This document shows, piece by piece, positions 27,470 through 34,835 of a stretch of DNA of 64,000 nt (the first letter of the stretch is position 1; each line of letters starts with the position of its first letter). A program made the translations under genes and the position numbers. Origin of the DNA: Gammaproteobacteria bacterium (GTDB lineage Bacteria > Pseudomonadota > Gammaproteobacteria > Steroidobacterales > Rariloculaceae); the NCBI GenBank assembly GCA_036381015.1, contig DASVDR010000010.1:1-64000 (forward strand), in the 5' to 3' direction. The notes beneath the pieces are model-generated. The model ran no database searches. It was not told where the DNA came from and saw only the letters and a list, made by a program, of their open reading frames with translations.

Positions 27470-27498
27470 GGTGTCAGACACCGAAAGTGTCAGACACC
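27470..27498. repeat. Paired GTGTCAGACAC palindromic repeats
   Basis: GGTGTCAGACACC (27470-27482) and GTGTCAGACACC (27487-27498) are near-identical palindromes separated by four bases. Each can form a 5-6 bp stem around one base. They sit between the ends of two convergent genes; the second copy contains the nadC stop codon. This kind of GTGTCAGACACC pair looks like a dispersed REP-like intergenic element; the other genomic copies lie outside this window. Confidence 0.6.
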
Positions 27499-28359
27499 CG
27501 CTTCGACGAAGCGCATCGAGTAGTCGATCGCGCGCACGTGCTTCGTCAAGGCGCCGATCGAGATGAAGTCGACGCCGGTCTCGGCGACCGCGCGCAGCTT
27601 ATCGAGATCCATGCTGCCCGACGCCTCGAGCTCCTTGCGCACACCACGGGAGGCGGCATGCGCGTCCCTGAGCGCGACTGCCTCCCGCAGCTGCGGCAAC
27701 GAGAAGTCGTCGAGCATCAGGCGGTGGGCCGCCGTCCCGAGCGCCTCGCGCAGCTCGTCCAACGTCTCGACCTCGACCTCGATCATCAGCGCAGTCCCGC
27801 GCTCTGCCGCGCGGTTCACGGCCGCCGTGATGCTCCCGGCAGCCGCGATGTGGTTCTCCTTGATCAAGAACGCATCGTACAGCCCGCGCCGGTGATTCAG
27901 CGCGCCGCCGCAGGCGACGGCGTATTTCTGCGCGTTGCGCAGCCCCGGCAGCGTCTTGCGCGTGTCCAGGATGCGCGCTCCGGTACCGGCGACGGCGGCA
28001 ACGTAGCGCCGCGCGGCGGTCGCCGTGCCGGACAACGTCTGGAGGAAGTTCAGCGCCGTGCGCTCGCCGCTGAGAATCCCCCGGGCCGGCCCCCGCAGCT
28101 CGCAGACGATCGCCTCTTGCGGCACGTCGGCACCCTCGGCGAAACGCCACGTGACCGCGATGGCGGGGTCGATGCGGCGGAACACCTCGTCGAACCACGG
28201 CGAGCCGCAAAGCGTCGCCGGCTCCTTGCAACGCACCTGCGCGGCGGCGGGCACGCCGGGGTCGATCAGGGCCGCGGTCACGTCGCCGCTGCCGAGATCC
28301 TCGTCGAGCGCGCGGGCGACGTCGGCGCCGATATCTGCCGTCGATGGCGGTCGGATCAT
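27490..28359 (-). CDS. nadC: Nicotinate-nucleotide pyrophosphorylase (carboxylating)
   Basis: 289 residues, normal length. NadC converts quinolinate and PRPP to nicotinate mononucleotide in NAD synthesis. Motifs: DLGSGDVTAALID at the N-terminus, RTALNFLQTLSGTAT, ILDTRKTLPGLRNAQKYAVA, GGALNHRRGLYDAFLIKENH, IEVEVETLDELREAL and a C-terminal GVDFISIGALTKH. The last codons and stop (GV-TGA) lie inside a palindromic repeat. nadA and nadB are not in this window. Confidence 0.95.
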   Translation of the reverse strand: MIRPPSTADIGADVARALDEDLGSGDVTAALIDPGVPAAAQVRCKEPATLCGSPWFDEVFRRIDPAIAVTWRFAEGADVPQEAIVCELRGPARGILSGERTALNFLQTLSGTATAARRYVAAVAGTGARILDTRKTLPGLRNAQKYAVACGGALNHRRGLYDAFLIKENHIAAAGSITAAVNRAAERGTALMIEVEVETLDELREALGTAAHRLMLDDFSLPQLREAVALRDAHAASRGVRKELEASGSMDLDKLRAVAETGVDFISIGALTKHVRAIDYSMRFVEAGV

Positions 28360-28383
28360 CGTCTCGGGACTCGCTCCATGTCC

Positions 28384-28403
28384 GGCGCCCTTGTGCGGGC
28401 GCC
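28384..28403. other. Perfect 7-bp stem-loop upstream of nadC
   Basis: GGCGCCC and GGGCGCC flank the loop TTGTGC. It lies 25 bases beyond the nadC start in the gap after the PuuD-like gene. With no T-run on either side it is not a convincing terminator; it may be a chance GC hairpin or a leader structure. Confidence 0.3.
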
Positions 28404-28485
28404 CCGAGGCAGCAGCGCCTTTTGCCGCAGGGCGATCGGCTGAAGCCGGTCCAGAAAAGGGCTCTGCCCCGGTTTCCGCCGCAGT

Positions 28486-29094
28486 TTAAATGAAGAACCC
28501 GCCGTGGCCGTAGGCGACCATGCTCATGATCATCGGGATCGAGAGCATCGTGTTGGTCCGCGACGCGAGGAAGCTGACCCGCCGCGCCCTGGTGATCTCT
28601 TCGGCGCTCGCCTCCACGAGCCCAAGGACCTTCTTCTGATTCGGCCAGATCAGAACCCACACGTTGAACAGCATGATCGTGCCGAGCCACGCGCCGACCC
28701 CGATCACCCACGCGTTGCCCGGCGCGTTTGGATTCAAGCCGAGCATGAAGGCGTCGTCGAAGATGCGGTAGCGCAGCAGGGCTGCGGCACCGGAGAGCCA
28801 TGTGACGACGGCGCCCCAGCGGAACCAGGCGAGCGCGCGCGGCGCCACGTACTTGGAGATGCCGGCGCCGCCGGGACCGCCGGCATCCGCCGCGGCCTGC
28901 GCGAGCGCGGGGACTTGCACGAAATTGAAGTAGTAGAGCAGTCCGATCCAGACGATTCCGGCGAGGACGTGGATCCAGACGATAAAGCTCGAGTCCATGA
29001 AGGCGACCATCGGCTCGCCGGTCAGGAGCGCGATCACGATGGCGAGCACCACGCCGGCACCGATCGTGCCGTTGATGGAGTTCAGCGGGTTCAT
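28486..29094 (-). CDS. PuuD-like urate hydroxylase family membrane protein
   Basis: 202 residues with several membrane helices. FIVWIHVLAGIVWIGLLYYF contains the His typical of the DUF989/PuuD membrane domain, and RALAWFRWGAVVTWLSGA and IMLFNVWVLIWPNQKKVLGL are further hallmarks. Known PuuD proteins oxidise urate and carry a C-terminal cytochrome c; that domain is missing here, so the urate role is uncertain. The start ATG at 29094 has an SD-like GAGGGGGA; an upstream ATG at 29211 would add 39 non-conserved residues. Confidence 0.75.
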   Translation of the reverse strand: MNPLNSINGTIGAGVVLAIVIALLTGEPMVAFMDSSFIVWIHVLAGIVWIGLLYYFNFVQVPALAQAAADAGGPGGAGISKYVAPRALAWFRWGAVVTWLSGAAALLRYRIFDDAFMLGLNPNAPGNAWVIGVGAWLGTIMLFNVWVLIWPNQKKVLGLVEASAEEITRARRVSFLASRTNTMLSIPMIMSMVAYGHGGFFI

Positions 29095-29313
29095 CGGGCT
29101 TCCCCCTCGTTTTGGCTGCGCAGCCCGGCTCGTTCTTCTTGTCGGGGCCGGCCGGCACTTGCCCCGGCTCGGCGAGTCTAGAAGAATAGGTGAGAGATCA
29201 AGGCAGTTCAACGTTCCGGCCCCGTCCCGCTTTCCCCCGCCCCCCGCGGCCCCGGCTCATCCGGCGGCTCCGGGACGCCCGGAGGAAGGGGCGGACCAGG
29301 GCGTCGAGCCGGG

Positions 29314-29347
29314 CTGGAGGACGACGAATGCTGGAGGACGACGAATG
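29314..29347 (+). repeat. 17-bp tandem duplication of the grxD start region
   Basis: CTGGAGGACGACGAATG occurs twice head to tail, at 29314-29330 and 29331-29347. Each copy has an SD (GGAGG) and an ATG. Only the second ATG is in frame with the glutaredoxin; the first opens a 25-codon frame that overlaps the gene start out of frame. Confidence 0.85.
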
Positions 29348-29680
29348 GATGTCAACGACCGGATCAAGAAGCAGCTTTCGGAGCACCCGGTGCTGCTGTA
29401 CATGAAGGGAACACCCGATTTCCCTCAGTGTGGCTTCTCCGCGCAGACCGTCGCAGCGTTGCGCGCCGTGGGCGCCGAGTTCGCCTACGTCAACATCTTC
29501 GAGGATCCGGAGATCAGGGAAGGGCTGAAGCGGTACTCGAGCTGGCCGACGTTCCCGCAGCTCTACGTGAACGGGGAGCTCATCGGCGGATGCGACATCA
29601 CCCTCGAGCTCTACCAGTCCGGCGAGCTGGAGCAGCTGGTCAAGCAGGCGCGCGCGCCGGAGAGCTCGGAGACGCAGTAG
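29345..29680 (+). CDS. grxD: Monothiol glutaredoxin (Grx4 type)
   Basis: 111 residues with the monothiol active site C29-G-F-S in PDFPQCGFSAQ. The glutathione-binding WPTFPQLYVNGELIGGCDI completes the Grx4/CGFS signature. Such proteins bind a GSH-ligated [2Fe-2S] cluster as homodimers, or with BolA, and deliver Fe-S clusters. The ATG at 29345 is chosen because its SD GGAGG is 7 bases upstream; the whole start region is duplicated just before it. Confidence 0.95.
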   Translation: MDVNDRIKKQLSEHPVLLYMKGTPDFPQCGFSAQTVAALRAVGAEFAYVNIFEDPEIREGLKRYSSWPTFPQLYVNGELIGGCDITLELYQSGELEQLVKQARAPESSETQ

Positions 29681-29794
29681 CAACGGTCCCGCTCGAGCGG
29701 CACCCACGCGCGTCGGGCCCCGGCGAGTCCCGATGCCCGCGCAATGCGCGCCGCGACGCCTCGGCCGCAGGCCGGAGCCGTTGCGGTTCGTCTT

Positions 29795-30460
29795 TCAGGT
29801 CGACGGCGGCGGCGGTGCGTCGAAAACCCGTCTGAAGCGGTTGACGATCGCGCAGAAGAGCTCGGCCGTGATCTCGGCATCGTAGAGCGCTGAGTGTGCG
29901 CGGCCGTCGTCCCATTGCAGCCCGGCCGCCGCCACCGCCCGGCCGAGCACGGTTTGCCCGTAGGCGACCCCGGCGAGCGTCGCGGTGTCGAAGCTCGAGA
30001 ACGGGTGGAACGGGTTACGCTTGATCGCGTTGCGGGCAACGGCCGCGTTCAGGAACTGAAGGTCGAAGAACGAGTTGTGCCCGACCAGGATCGCGCGGTT
30101 GCACTTCTGCTCCTTGACCTCTTTGCGGACGTCCTGGAAAAGTCGCCGCAGCGCCTCGGCCTCGTCGAGCGCGGGGCGGAGCGGATGGAACGGGTCGATC
30201 CCGGTCACCTGAAGCGACGCAGGCTCGAGATTCGAGCCCGGAAAAGGCTTGACGAGATAGCGCGACTTCTCGAAGGGCGCGAGGTCGCCGTCGTCGTTCA
30301 TCCGGACGAGGACGGCCGCGACCTCGAGGAGCGCGTCGGTCGCCGGGTTGAAGCCGCCCGTCTCGACGTCGACGACCACGGGCAGAAAGCCGCGGAAGCG
30401 CTGCGCGATGCGCGACTCGGCCGGCGCCTCGGGCACCGCCTCGACCGAATCCTCGTCCAT
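29795..30460 (-). CDS. rnt: Ribonuclease T
   Basis: 221 residues. RNase T is a DEDDh 3'-5' exonuclease that trims the CCA end of tRNA and matures 5S/23S rRNA. Exo motifs: VVDVETGGFNPATDALLEVA (D and E of motif I), LVGHNSFFDLQFL (motif II), and AHSALYDAEITAELF (His/Asp of motif III). The ATG overlaps the stop of the aminopeptidase gene as TGATG. The C-terminal FDAPPPPST is Pro-rich. Confidence 0.95.
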   Translation of the reverse strand: MDEDSVEAVPEAPAESRIAQRFRGFLPVVVDVETGGFNPATDALLEVAAVLVRMNDDGDLAPFEKSRYLVKPFPGSNLEPASLQVTGIDPFHPLRPALDEAEALRRLFQDVRKEVKEQKCNRAILVGHNSFFDLQFLNAAVARNAIKRNPFHPFSSFDTATLAGVAYGQTVLGRAVAAAGLQWDDGRAHSALYDAEITAELFCAIVNRFRRVFDAPPPPST

Positions 30461-31977
30461 CAATCCTTCATCCGCTCGGCGAGCGCCGCGGGCGTCGCTT
30501 CGGCGAGAAGCTCCAGGGTAAGGCGCACGCCGAATCCGGTGATGTCGGTGGGGACGTGCGCGAGCCCGCCCTTGTGCTCGCCGGAGGAAAGATCGACGTG
30601 CACCCACGGGATGGACTTCGGCACGAATCGCGACAGGAAACGCGCGGCCAGCATGTGGTCGCCCTGACCGTCGACGGCGCATTGCTTGATGTCCGCGACG
30701 TCGCTGCGCAGCAGCTGGTCGAGATCCTCGTCCATCGGAAACGGCCAGACGCGCTCGCCGGACGCGGCGCCGGCCTCGAGCAGCAAGGCGTTGGCGCGCG
30801 GGCGATTGCTGAACACGCCGGAGTAGCGCTGCGTCAGCGCGGAGATGCAGGCGCCGGTGAGCGTCGCATAGTCGATCATCAGCTTCGGCTCGTCGCGCGC
30901 GGCGAGCGCGAGCGCGTCGGCGAGCACCATCCGGCCTTCGGCGTCGGTGTGGATCACCTGAATGCTCGTGCCGTTTGCCGCCATGACGACATCCTGCGGC
31001 TTGTACGCGGACGCGGAAAGGCGATTCTCCGTGATCGCGAGCCACGCGTCCGCCGGGTAGGGCACCTCGAGCTCGGCGAGCGCGAGCAGCGTGCCGAGCG
31101 CCACCGCGCTGCCCTGCATGTCCGTGTGCATGTCGAGCATGCCTTTGAAGGGCTTCAAGTTCGTGCCGCCGGTATCGAACAGCACGCCTTTACCGACCAG
31201 CGTGAGATCCGGCCGGTGCGTGCCGCTCGGCCGATAGCAGACGCGCAGAATCCCGGCGTCGCGCTCGGGGTTGCCCCGGGCCACGGCGAGAAAGGCGCCC
31301 GCGCCGAGCTTCTCGAGCTCCTTCTCGCCGAGAAACTTGCAGCCGAGCGAGCGCTTCGCGGCGAGATCCTCGACGGCCGAGCGATAGGCGGACGCGGTGA
31401 GCCGGTTCGCCGGAAGCGCGGTGAGCCAGCGCGCCAGATTGTTGCCGAGGGCTTCCGCGCGGAGCCGGTCGAGCGGCAGCCGTGGTTTCGCGTCGAGGAC
31501 GACGACCTGCTCGAGCTCCACGGGCTTCGGGTGATCGTCCGTCTTGAACGAGGGCATCCTGAAAGCCGCCGCATGCGCGGCGGCCGCAAGCCGCGACAGC
31601 GCCGCGCCGCGGGCCTGCTCGTCGAGGCCCGCCGTCAGCAGCCCGATCTTCACGGGCCTGTCGCGCAGGCAATCCGCAATGACCTCGCGAGCCCACGTGA
31701 GCGCGGCGAACGGCGACCCGTCCTCGATCGTGGCGAGCGTCACCCCGGTGGCCCGAGCGTTCGTGAGTCGCGAGGAGCAGCGATTCAGACCCTGGGCCTT
31801 CGCACGATCGAGCAGCTTGTAGAGCTGCTTGCCTTGCGGCAAATCGGCGAGCAGCGCCGCCGGCGGATTTTTCGGCAGCGCGATCGCGACATGGTCGAGC
31901 GAGCCGAGCTGCGACTCGGTGAGCGCGCGCGAGCTTTGCGTGATTTTCAGCGGTGCAAAGTCGGGAAGCTCGAGCAT
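30460..31977 (-). CDS. M17 leucyl aminopeptidase family protein
   Basis: 505 residues. The C-terminal M17 domain has the dinuclear metal site: LVGKGVLFDTGGTNLKP (Lys, Asp), DMHTDMQGSA (Asp) and VIHTDAEGRMVL (Asp, Glu). The PROSITE signature is NTDAEGR; here the first residue is His. The N-terminal domain is the family's regulatory alpha/beta region. The enzyme removes N-terminal residues from peptides. Start ATG at 31977 gives MLELPDFAPLKI; an ATG at 32016 would add 13 residues. It is the first gene of a coupled pair with rnt and diverges from aceE. Confidence 0.85.
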   Translation of the reverse strand: MLELPDFAPLKITQSSRALTESQLGSLDHVAIALPKNPPAALLADLPQGKQLYKLLDRAKAQGLNRCSSRLTNARATGVTLATIEDGSPFAALTWAREVIADCLRDRPVKIGLLTAGLDEQARGAALSRLAAAAHAAAFRMPSFKTDDHPKPVELEQVVVLDAKPRLPLDRLRAEALGNNLARWLTALPANRLTASAYRSAVEDLAAKRSLGCKFLGEKELEKLGAGAFLAVARGNPERDAGILRVCYRPSGTHRPDLTLVGKGVLFDTGGTNLKPFKGMLDMHTDMQGSAVALGTLLALAELEVPYPADAWLAITENRLSASAYKPQDVVMAANGTSIQVIHTDAEGRMVLADALALAARDEPKLMIDYATLTGACISALTQRYSGVFSNRPRANALLLEAGAASGERVWPFPMDEDLDQLLRSDVADIKQCAVDGQGDHMLAARFLSRFVPKSIPWVHVDLSSGEHKGGLAHVPTDITGFGVRLTLELLAEATPAALAERMKD

Positions 31978-31987
31978 TCCGGTTGCC

Positions 31988-32016
31988 TTGACCCGTCGTA
32001 GGCAAACCCCGATCAT
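31988..32016 (+). promoter_or_regulatory. Candidate sigma70 promoter for the PDH operon
   Basis: TTGACC (5 of 6 to the -35 consensus) and GATCAT (4 of 6 to -10) are separated by 17 bases and point at aceE, whose ATG lies about 108 bases downstream. A separate TACAAT (32035-32040) is another -10 candidate without a good -35. Confidence 0.35.
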
Positions 32017-32037
32017 AGCGCCGCCGAACGAGGGTAC

Positions 32038-32101
32038 AATCAAGGATCGGGCCCGCATCGTAGCAGGAGCAACCCGGGAATTCACCCGTAAATCCTTGAT
32101 T
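32038..32101 (+). promoter_or_regulatory. Long-spaced inverted repeat in the aceE leader
   Basis: AATCAAGGAT (32038-32047) and ATCCTTGATT (32092-32101) are perfectly complementary across 44 bases and end 16 bases before the aceE SD (GAGGAGA). The leader could fold into a closed domain, or the arms could be half-sites. It does not resemble a known riboswitch class to my eye. Confidence 0.35.
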
Positions 32102-32124
32102 CTCGGTTCGATCGAGGAGACGTC

Positions 32125-34821
32125 ATGGCGAGCGCACGACCATTGCCGGCGTTCAGGACCGCGGGCGACGACGTGGATCCGGAGGAGACACAAGAGTGGC
32201 TCGAGTCCATCGACTCCGTTCTCCGCGTGCACGGGGCCGAGCGCGCCCACTATCTGCTCGAATGCATGATCGATCATGCGCGCCGCTCCGGCGCGTACCT
32301 GCCGTATAGCCCGAACACCGCCTACCTCAACACCATTCCGGTCGGTCAGCAGCCCCCTTATCCGGGCGACCGCGCGATCGAGCGCCGGATCGAGGCGTAC
32401 CTGCGCTGGAACGCGATGGCGATGGTCGTGCAGGCCAACCGGAAGAGCTCGGAGTACGGCGGGCACATCGCAAGCTACGCGTCGTCGGCCACGCTCTACG
32501 AGGTCGGGTTCAATCATTTCTGGCGTGCGCCCACGGAGGAGCACGGCGGCGACCTCGTATTTTTCCAGGGGCACTCGTCCCCGGGCATCTACGCGCGCGC
32601 CTATCTCGAAGGGAGGCTCACGGAAGAGCACCTGAAGCACTTCCGCCAGGAGGTGGTCGGCCGCGGCAAGGGGCTCTCTTCGTACCCGCACCCGTGGCTG
32701 ATGCCGGACTTCTGGCAGTTCCCGACGGTCTCGATGGGCCTCGGGCCGATGATGGCGATCTATCAAGCCCGCTTCATGCGCTACATGGAGAACAGGGGGC
32801 TGCTCGACGCGAAGGACCGCAAGGTGTGGTGCTTCATCGGTGACGGCGAGACCGACGAGCCCGAGTCTATGGGCGCGATCACGATGCCGGTGCGCGAGCA
32901 CCTCGACAACCTGATCTTCGTCGTCAATTGCAACCTGCAGCGCCTCGACGGCCCGGTCCGCGGCAACGGCAAGATCATTCAGGAGCTCGAGGCCGAGTTC
33001 CAGGGCGCCGGATGGAACGTCATCAAGGTGATCTGGGGATCGCGCTGGGATCCGCTGCTCGCGAGGGATCAGACGGGCGTGCTGCGGCGCACGATGGAGG
33101 AGTGCGTCGACGGCGAGTATCAGGCGTTCAAAGCGAAGGGCGGCGCGTACACGCGCGAGCACTTCTTCGGACGCTACCCGGAGCTGAAGGCGATGGTCGC
33201 GCACATGTCGGACGACGACATCTGGCGGCTGAATCGTGGCGGCCACGACGCGGTCAAGGTGTACGCGGCATACCACGCGGCGGTGCGACACAAGGGCCGC
33301 CCCACCGTCATTCTCGCGAAGACCGTGAAGGGCTTCGGCATGGGCGCGGCCGGCGAAGGCCAGAACATCACGCACCAGAAGAAGAAGCTCGACGAGGACG
33401 ATCTCAAGGCGTTTCGCGACCGCTTCAACATTCCGATCTCGGACGAGGAGATCGCCGACATTCCGTACTTCAAGCCGCCGGAGGACAGCGAGGAGCACCG
33501 CTACCTGCTCGAACGACGCAAGCAGTTGGGCGGGTTCCTGCCGCAACGGCGCACGAAGGCCGAGCCGCTCGAGACGCCTCCGCTCGAGTTCTTCAAGGCG
33601 CAGCTCGAAGGCACCGGGGATCGCGAGATCTCCACGACGATGGCGCTGGTCCGAATGCTCACGGCGCTCATCCGGGACAAGCAGATCGGGCCGCGGATCG
33701 TGCCGATCGTGCCGGACGAGGCGCGCACGTTCGGCATGGAAGGCATGTTCCGGCAGGTCGGGATCTACTCGCCGCTCGGCCAGCTCTATACGCCTCAGGA
33801 CGCCGATCAGCTCACGTACTACCGCGAGGACAAGAAGGGGCAAATTCTCCAGGAAGGCATCAACGAGGCGGGCTCGTTCTGCTCGTGGGCCGCGGCCGGC
33901 ACGTCGTACTCGAATCACGGCGTGCAGATGATTCCGTTCTACCTCTTCTATTCGATGTTCGGCTTCCAGCGCATCGGCGACTTCATCTGGGCCGGCGGCG
34001 ACATGCAGGCACGCGGCTTCCTGATCGGCGGCACGGCCGGCCGGACGACCCTTGCGGGCGAGGGCTTGCAGCATCAGGACGGCCACAGCCAGCTCGTCGC
34101 CACGACGGTGCCGAACTGCCGCGCCTACGATCCATGCTATGCGTACGAGCTCGCCGTCATCGTGCAGGACGGCATGCGCAGGATGTGCAAGGAGCAGGAG
34201 AACATCTTCTATTACATCACCTGCATGAACGAGAACTACGTGCATCCGCCGATGCCGGAGGGTGTCGAGGAGGGCATCCTGCGAGGCATGTATTTGCTCG
34301 AGAAAGGCGGTGCGAGCAAGAAGAAGCCGCGCGTCCAGCTTCTCGGCTCGGGCACGATCCTCCGGGAGGTGCAGGCGGCCGCGAAGGTGCTCGACGAGCA
34401 GTACGGCGTGAACGCCGACGTCTTCAGCGTCACGAGCTTCAGCGAGCTCCGCCGCGAGGCGCTCGAGGTCGAGCGCTGGAACCAGCTGCATCCGCTCCAG
34501 AAGCCGCGGACGCCCTACGTGGCGAAGTGTCTCGCCGGGCGCAGCGGGCCGTTCGTCGCCGCCACCGACTACATCAAGACGGTGCCGGACCAGATCCGAC
34601 AATGGGTGCCGGGCCGCTACGTCACGCTCGGCACCGACGGCTTCGGCCGAAGCGACGGCCGCAAGGCGCTACGGGAGTTCTTCGAGGTGGACAGAAACGC
34701 GATCGTCGTCGCCGCGCTGAAGGCGCTCGCGGACGAGGGCGCGCTCGAACCGAAGGTCGTCGACGGCGCGATCAAGGAACTCGGCATCGACCCGGAGAGG
34801 CGCGCGCCGGTCACGCTCTGA
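32125..34821 (+). CDS. aceE: Pyruvate dehydrogenase E1 component, homodimeric
   Basis: 898 residues, the usual length of the homodimeric gammaproteobacterial E1. It decarboxylates pyruvate with thiamine diphosphate and acetylates E2 lipoyl groups. The ThDP motif is CFIGDGETDEPESMGAI, with NCNLQRLDGPVRGN completing the Mg-ThDP site. GHSSPGIYARAYLEGRL and GTAGRTTLAGEGLQHQDGHS are E1 family hallmarks. The ATG follows GAGGAGA. It heads the aceE-aceF-lpdA operon; aceF starts 14 bases after its stop. Confidence 0.97.
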   Translation: MASARPLPAFRTAGDDVDPEETQEWLESIDSVLRVHGAERAHYLLECMIDHARRSGAYLPYSPNTAYLNTIPVGQQPPYPGDRAIERRIEAYLRWNAMAMVVQANRKSSEYGGHIASYASSATLYEVGFNHFWRAPTEEHGGDLVFFQGHSSPGIYARAYLEGRLTEEHLKHFRQEVVGRGKGLSSYPHPWLMPDFWQFPTVSMGLGPMMAIYQARFMRYMENRGLLDAKDRKVWCFIGDGETDEPESMGAITMPVREHLDNLIFVVNCNLQRLDGPVRGNGKIIQELEAEFQGAGWNVIKVIWGSRWDPLLARDQTGVLRRTMEECVDGEYQAFKAKGGAYTREHFFGRYPELKAMVAHMSDDDIWRLNRGGHDAVKVYAAYHAAVRHKGRPTVILAKTVKGFGMGAAGEGQNITHQKKKLDEDDLKAFRDRFNIPISDEEIADIPYFKPPEDSEEHRYLLERRKQLGGFLPQRRTKAEPLETPPLEFFKAQLEGTGDREISTTMALVRMLTALIRDKQIGPRIVPIVPDEARTFGMEGMFRQVGIYSPLGQLYTPQDADQLTYYREDKKGQILQEGINEAGSFCSWAAAGTSYSNHGVQMIPFYLFYSMFGFQRIGDFIWAGGDMQARGFLIGGTAGRTTLAGEGLQHQDGHSQLVATTVPNCRAYDPCYAYELAVIVQDGMRRMCKEQENIFYYITCMNENYVHPPMPEGVEEGILRGMYLLEKGGASKKKPRVQLLGSGTILREVQAAAKVLDEQYGVNADVFSVTSFSELRREALEVERWNQLHPLQKPRTPYVAKCLAGRSGPFVAATDYIKTVPDQIRQWVPGRYVTLGTDGFGRSDGRKALREFFEVDRNAIVVAALKALADEGALEPKVVDGAIKELGIDPERRAPVTL

Positions 34822-34835
34822 GGCTCCGACGAACC

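Noticed and set aside
31978-34602. Minus-strand open frame of about 875 codons running across aceE into the aminopeptidase gene
   Set aside because: It is the antisense shadow of aceE in GC-rich DNA, in frame with the real M17 gene. It has no family signature and aceE is unmistakable on the plus strand.
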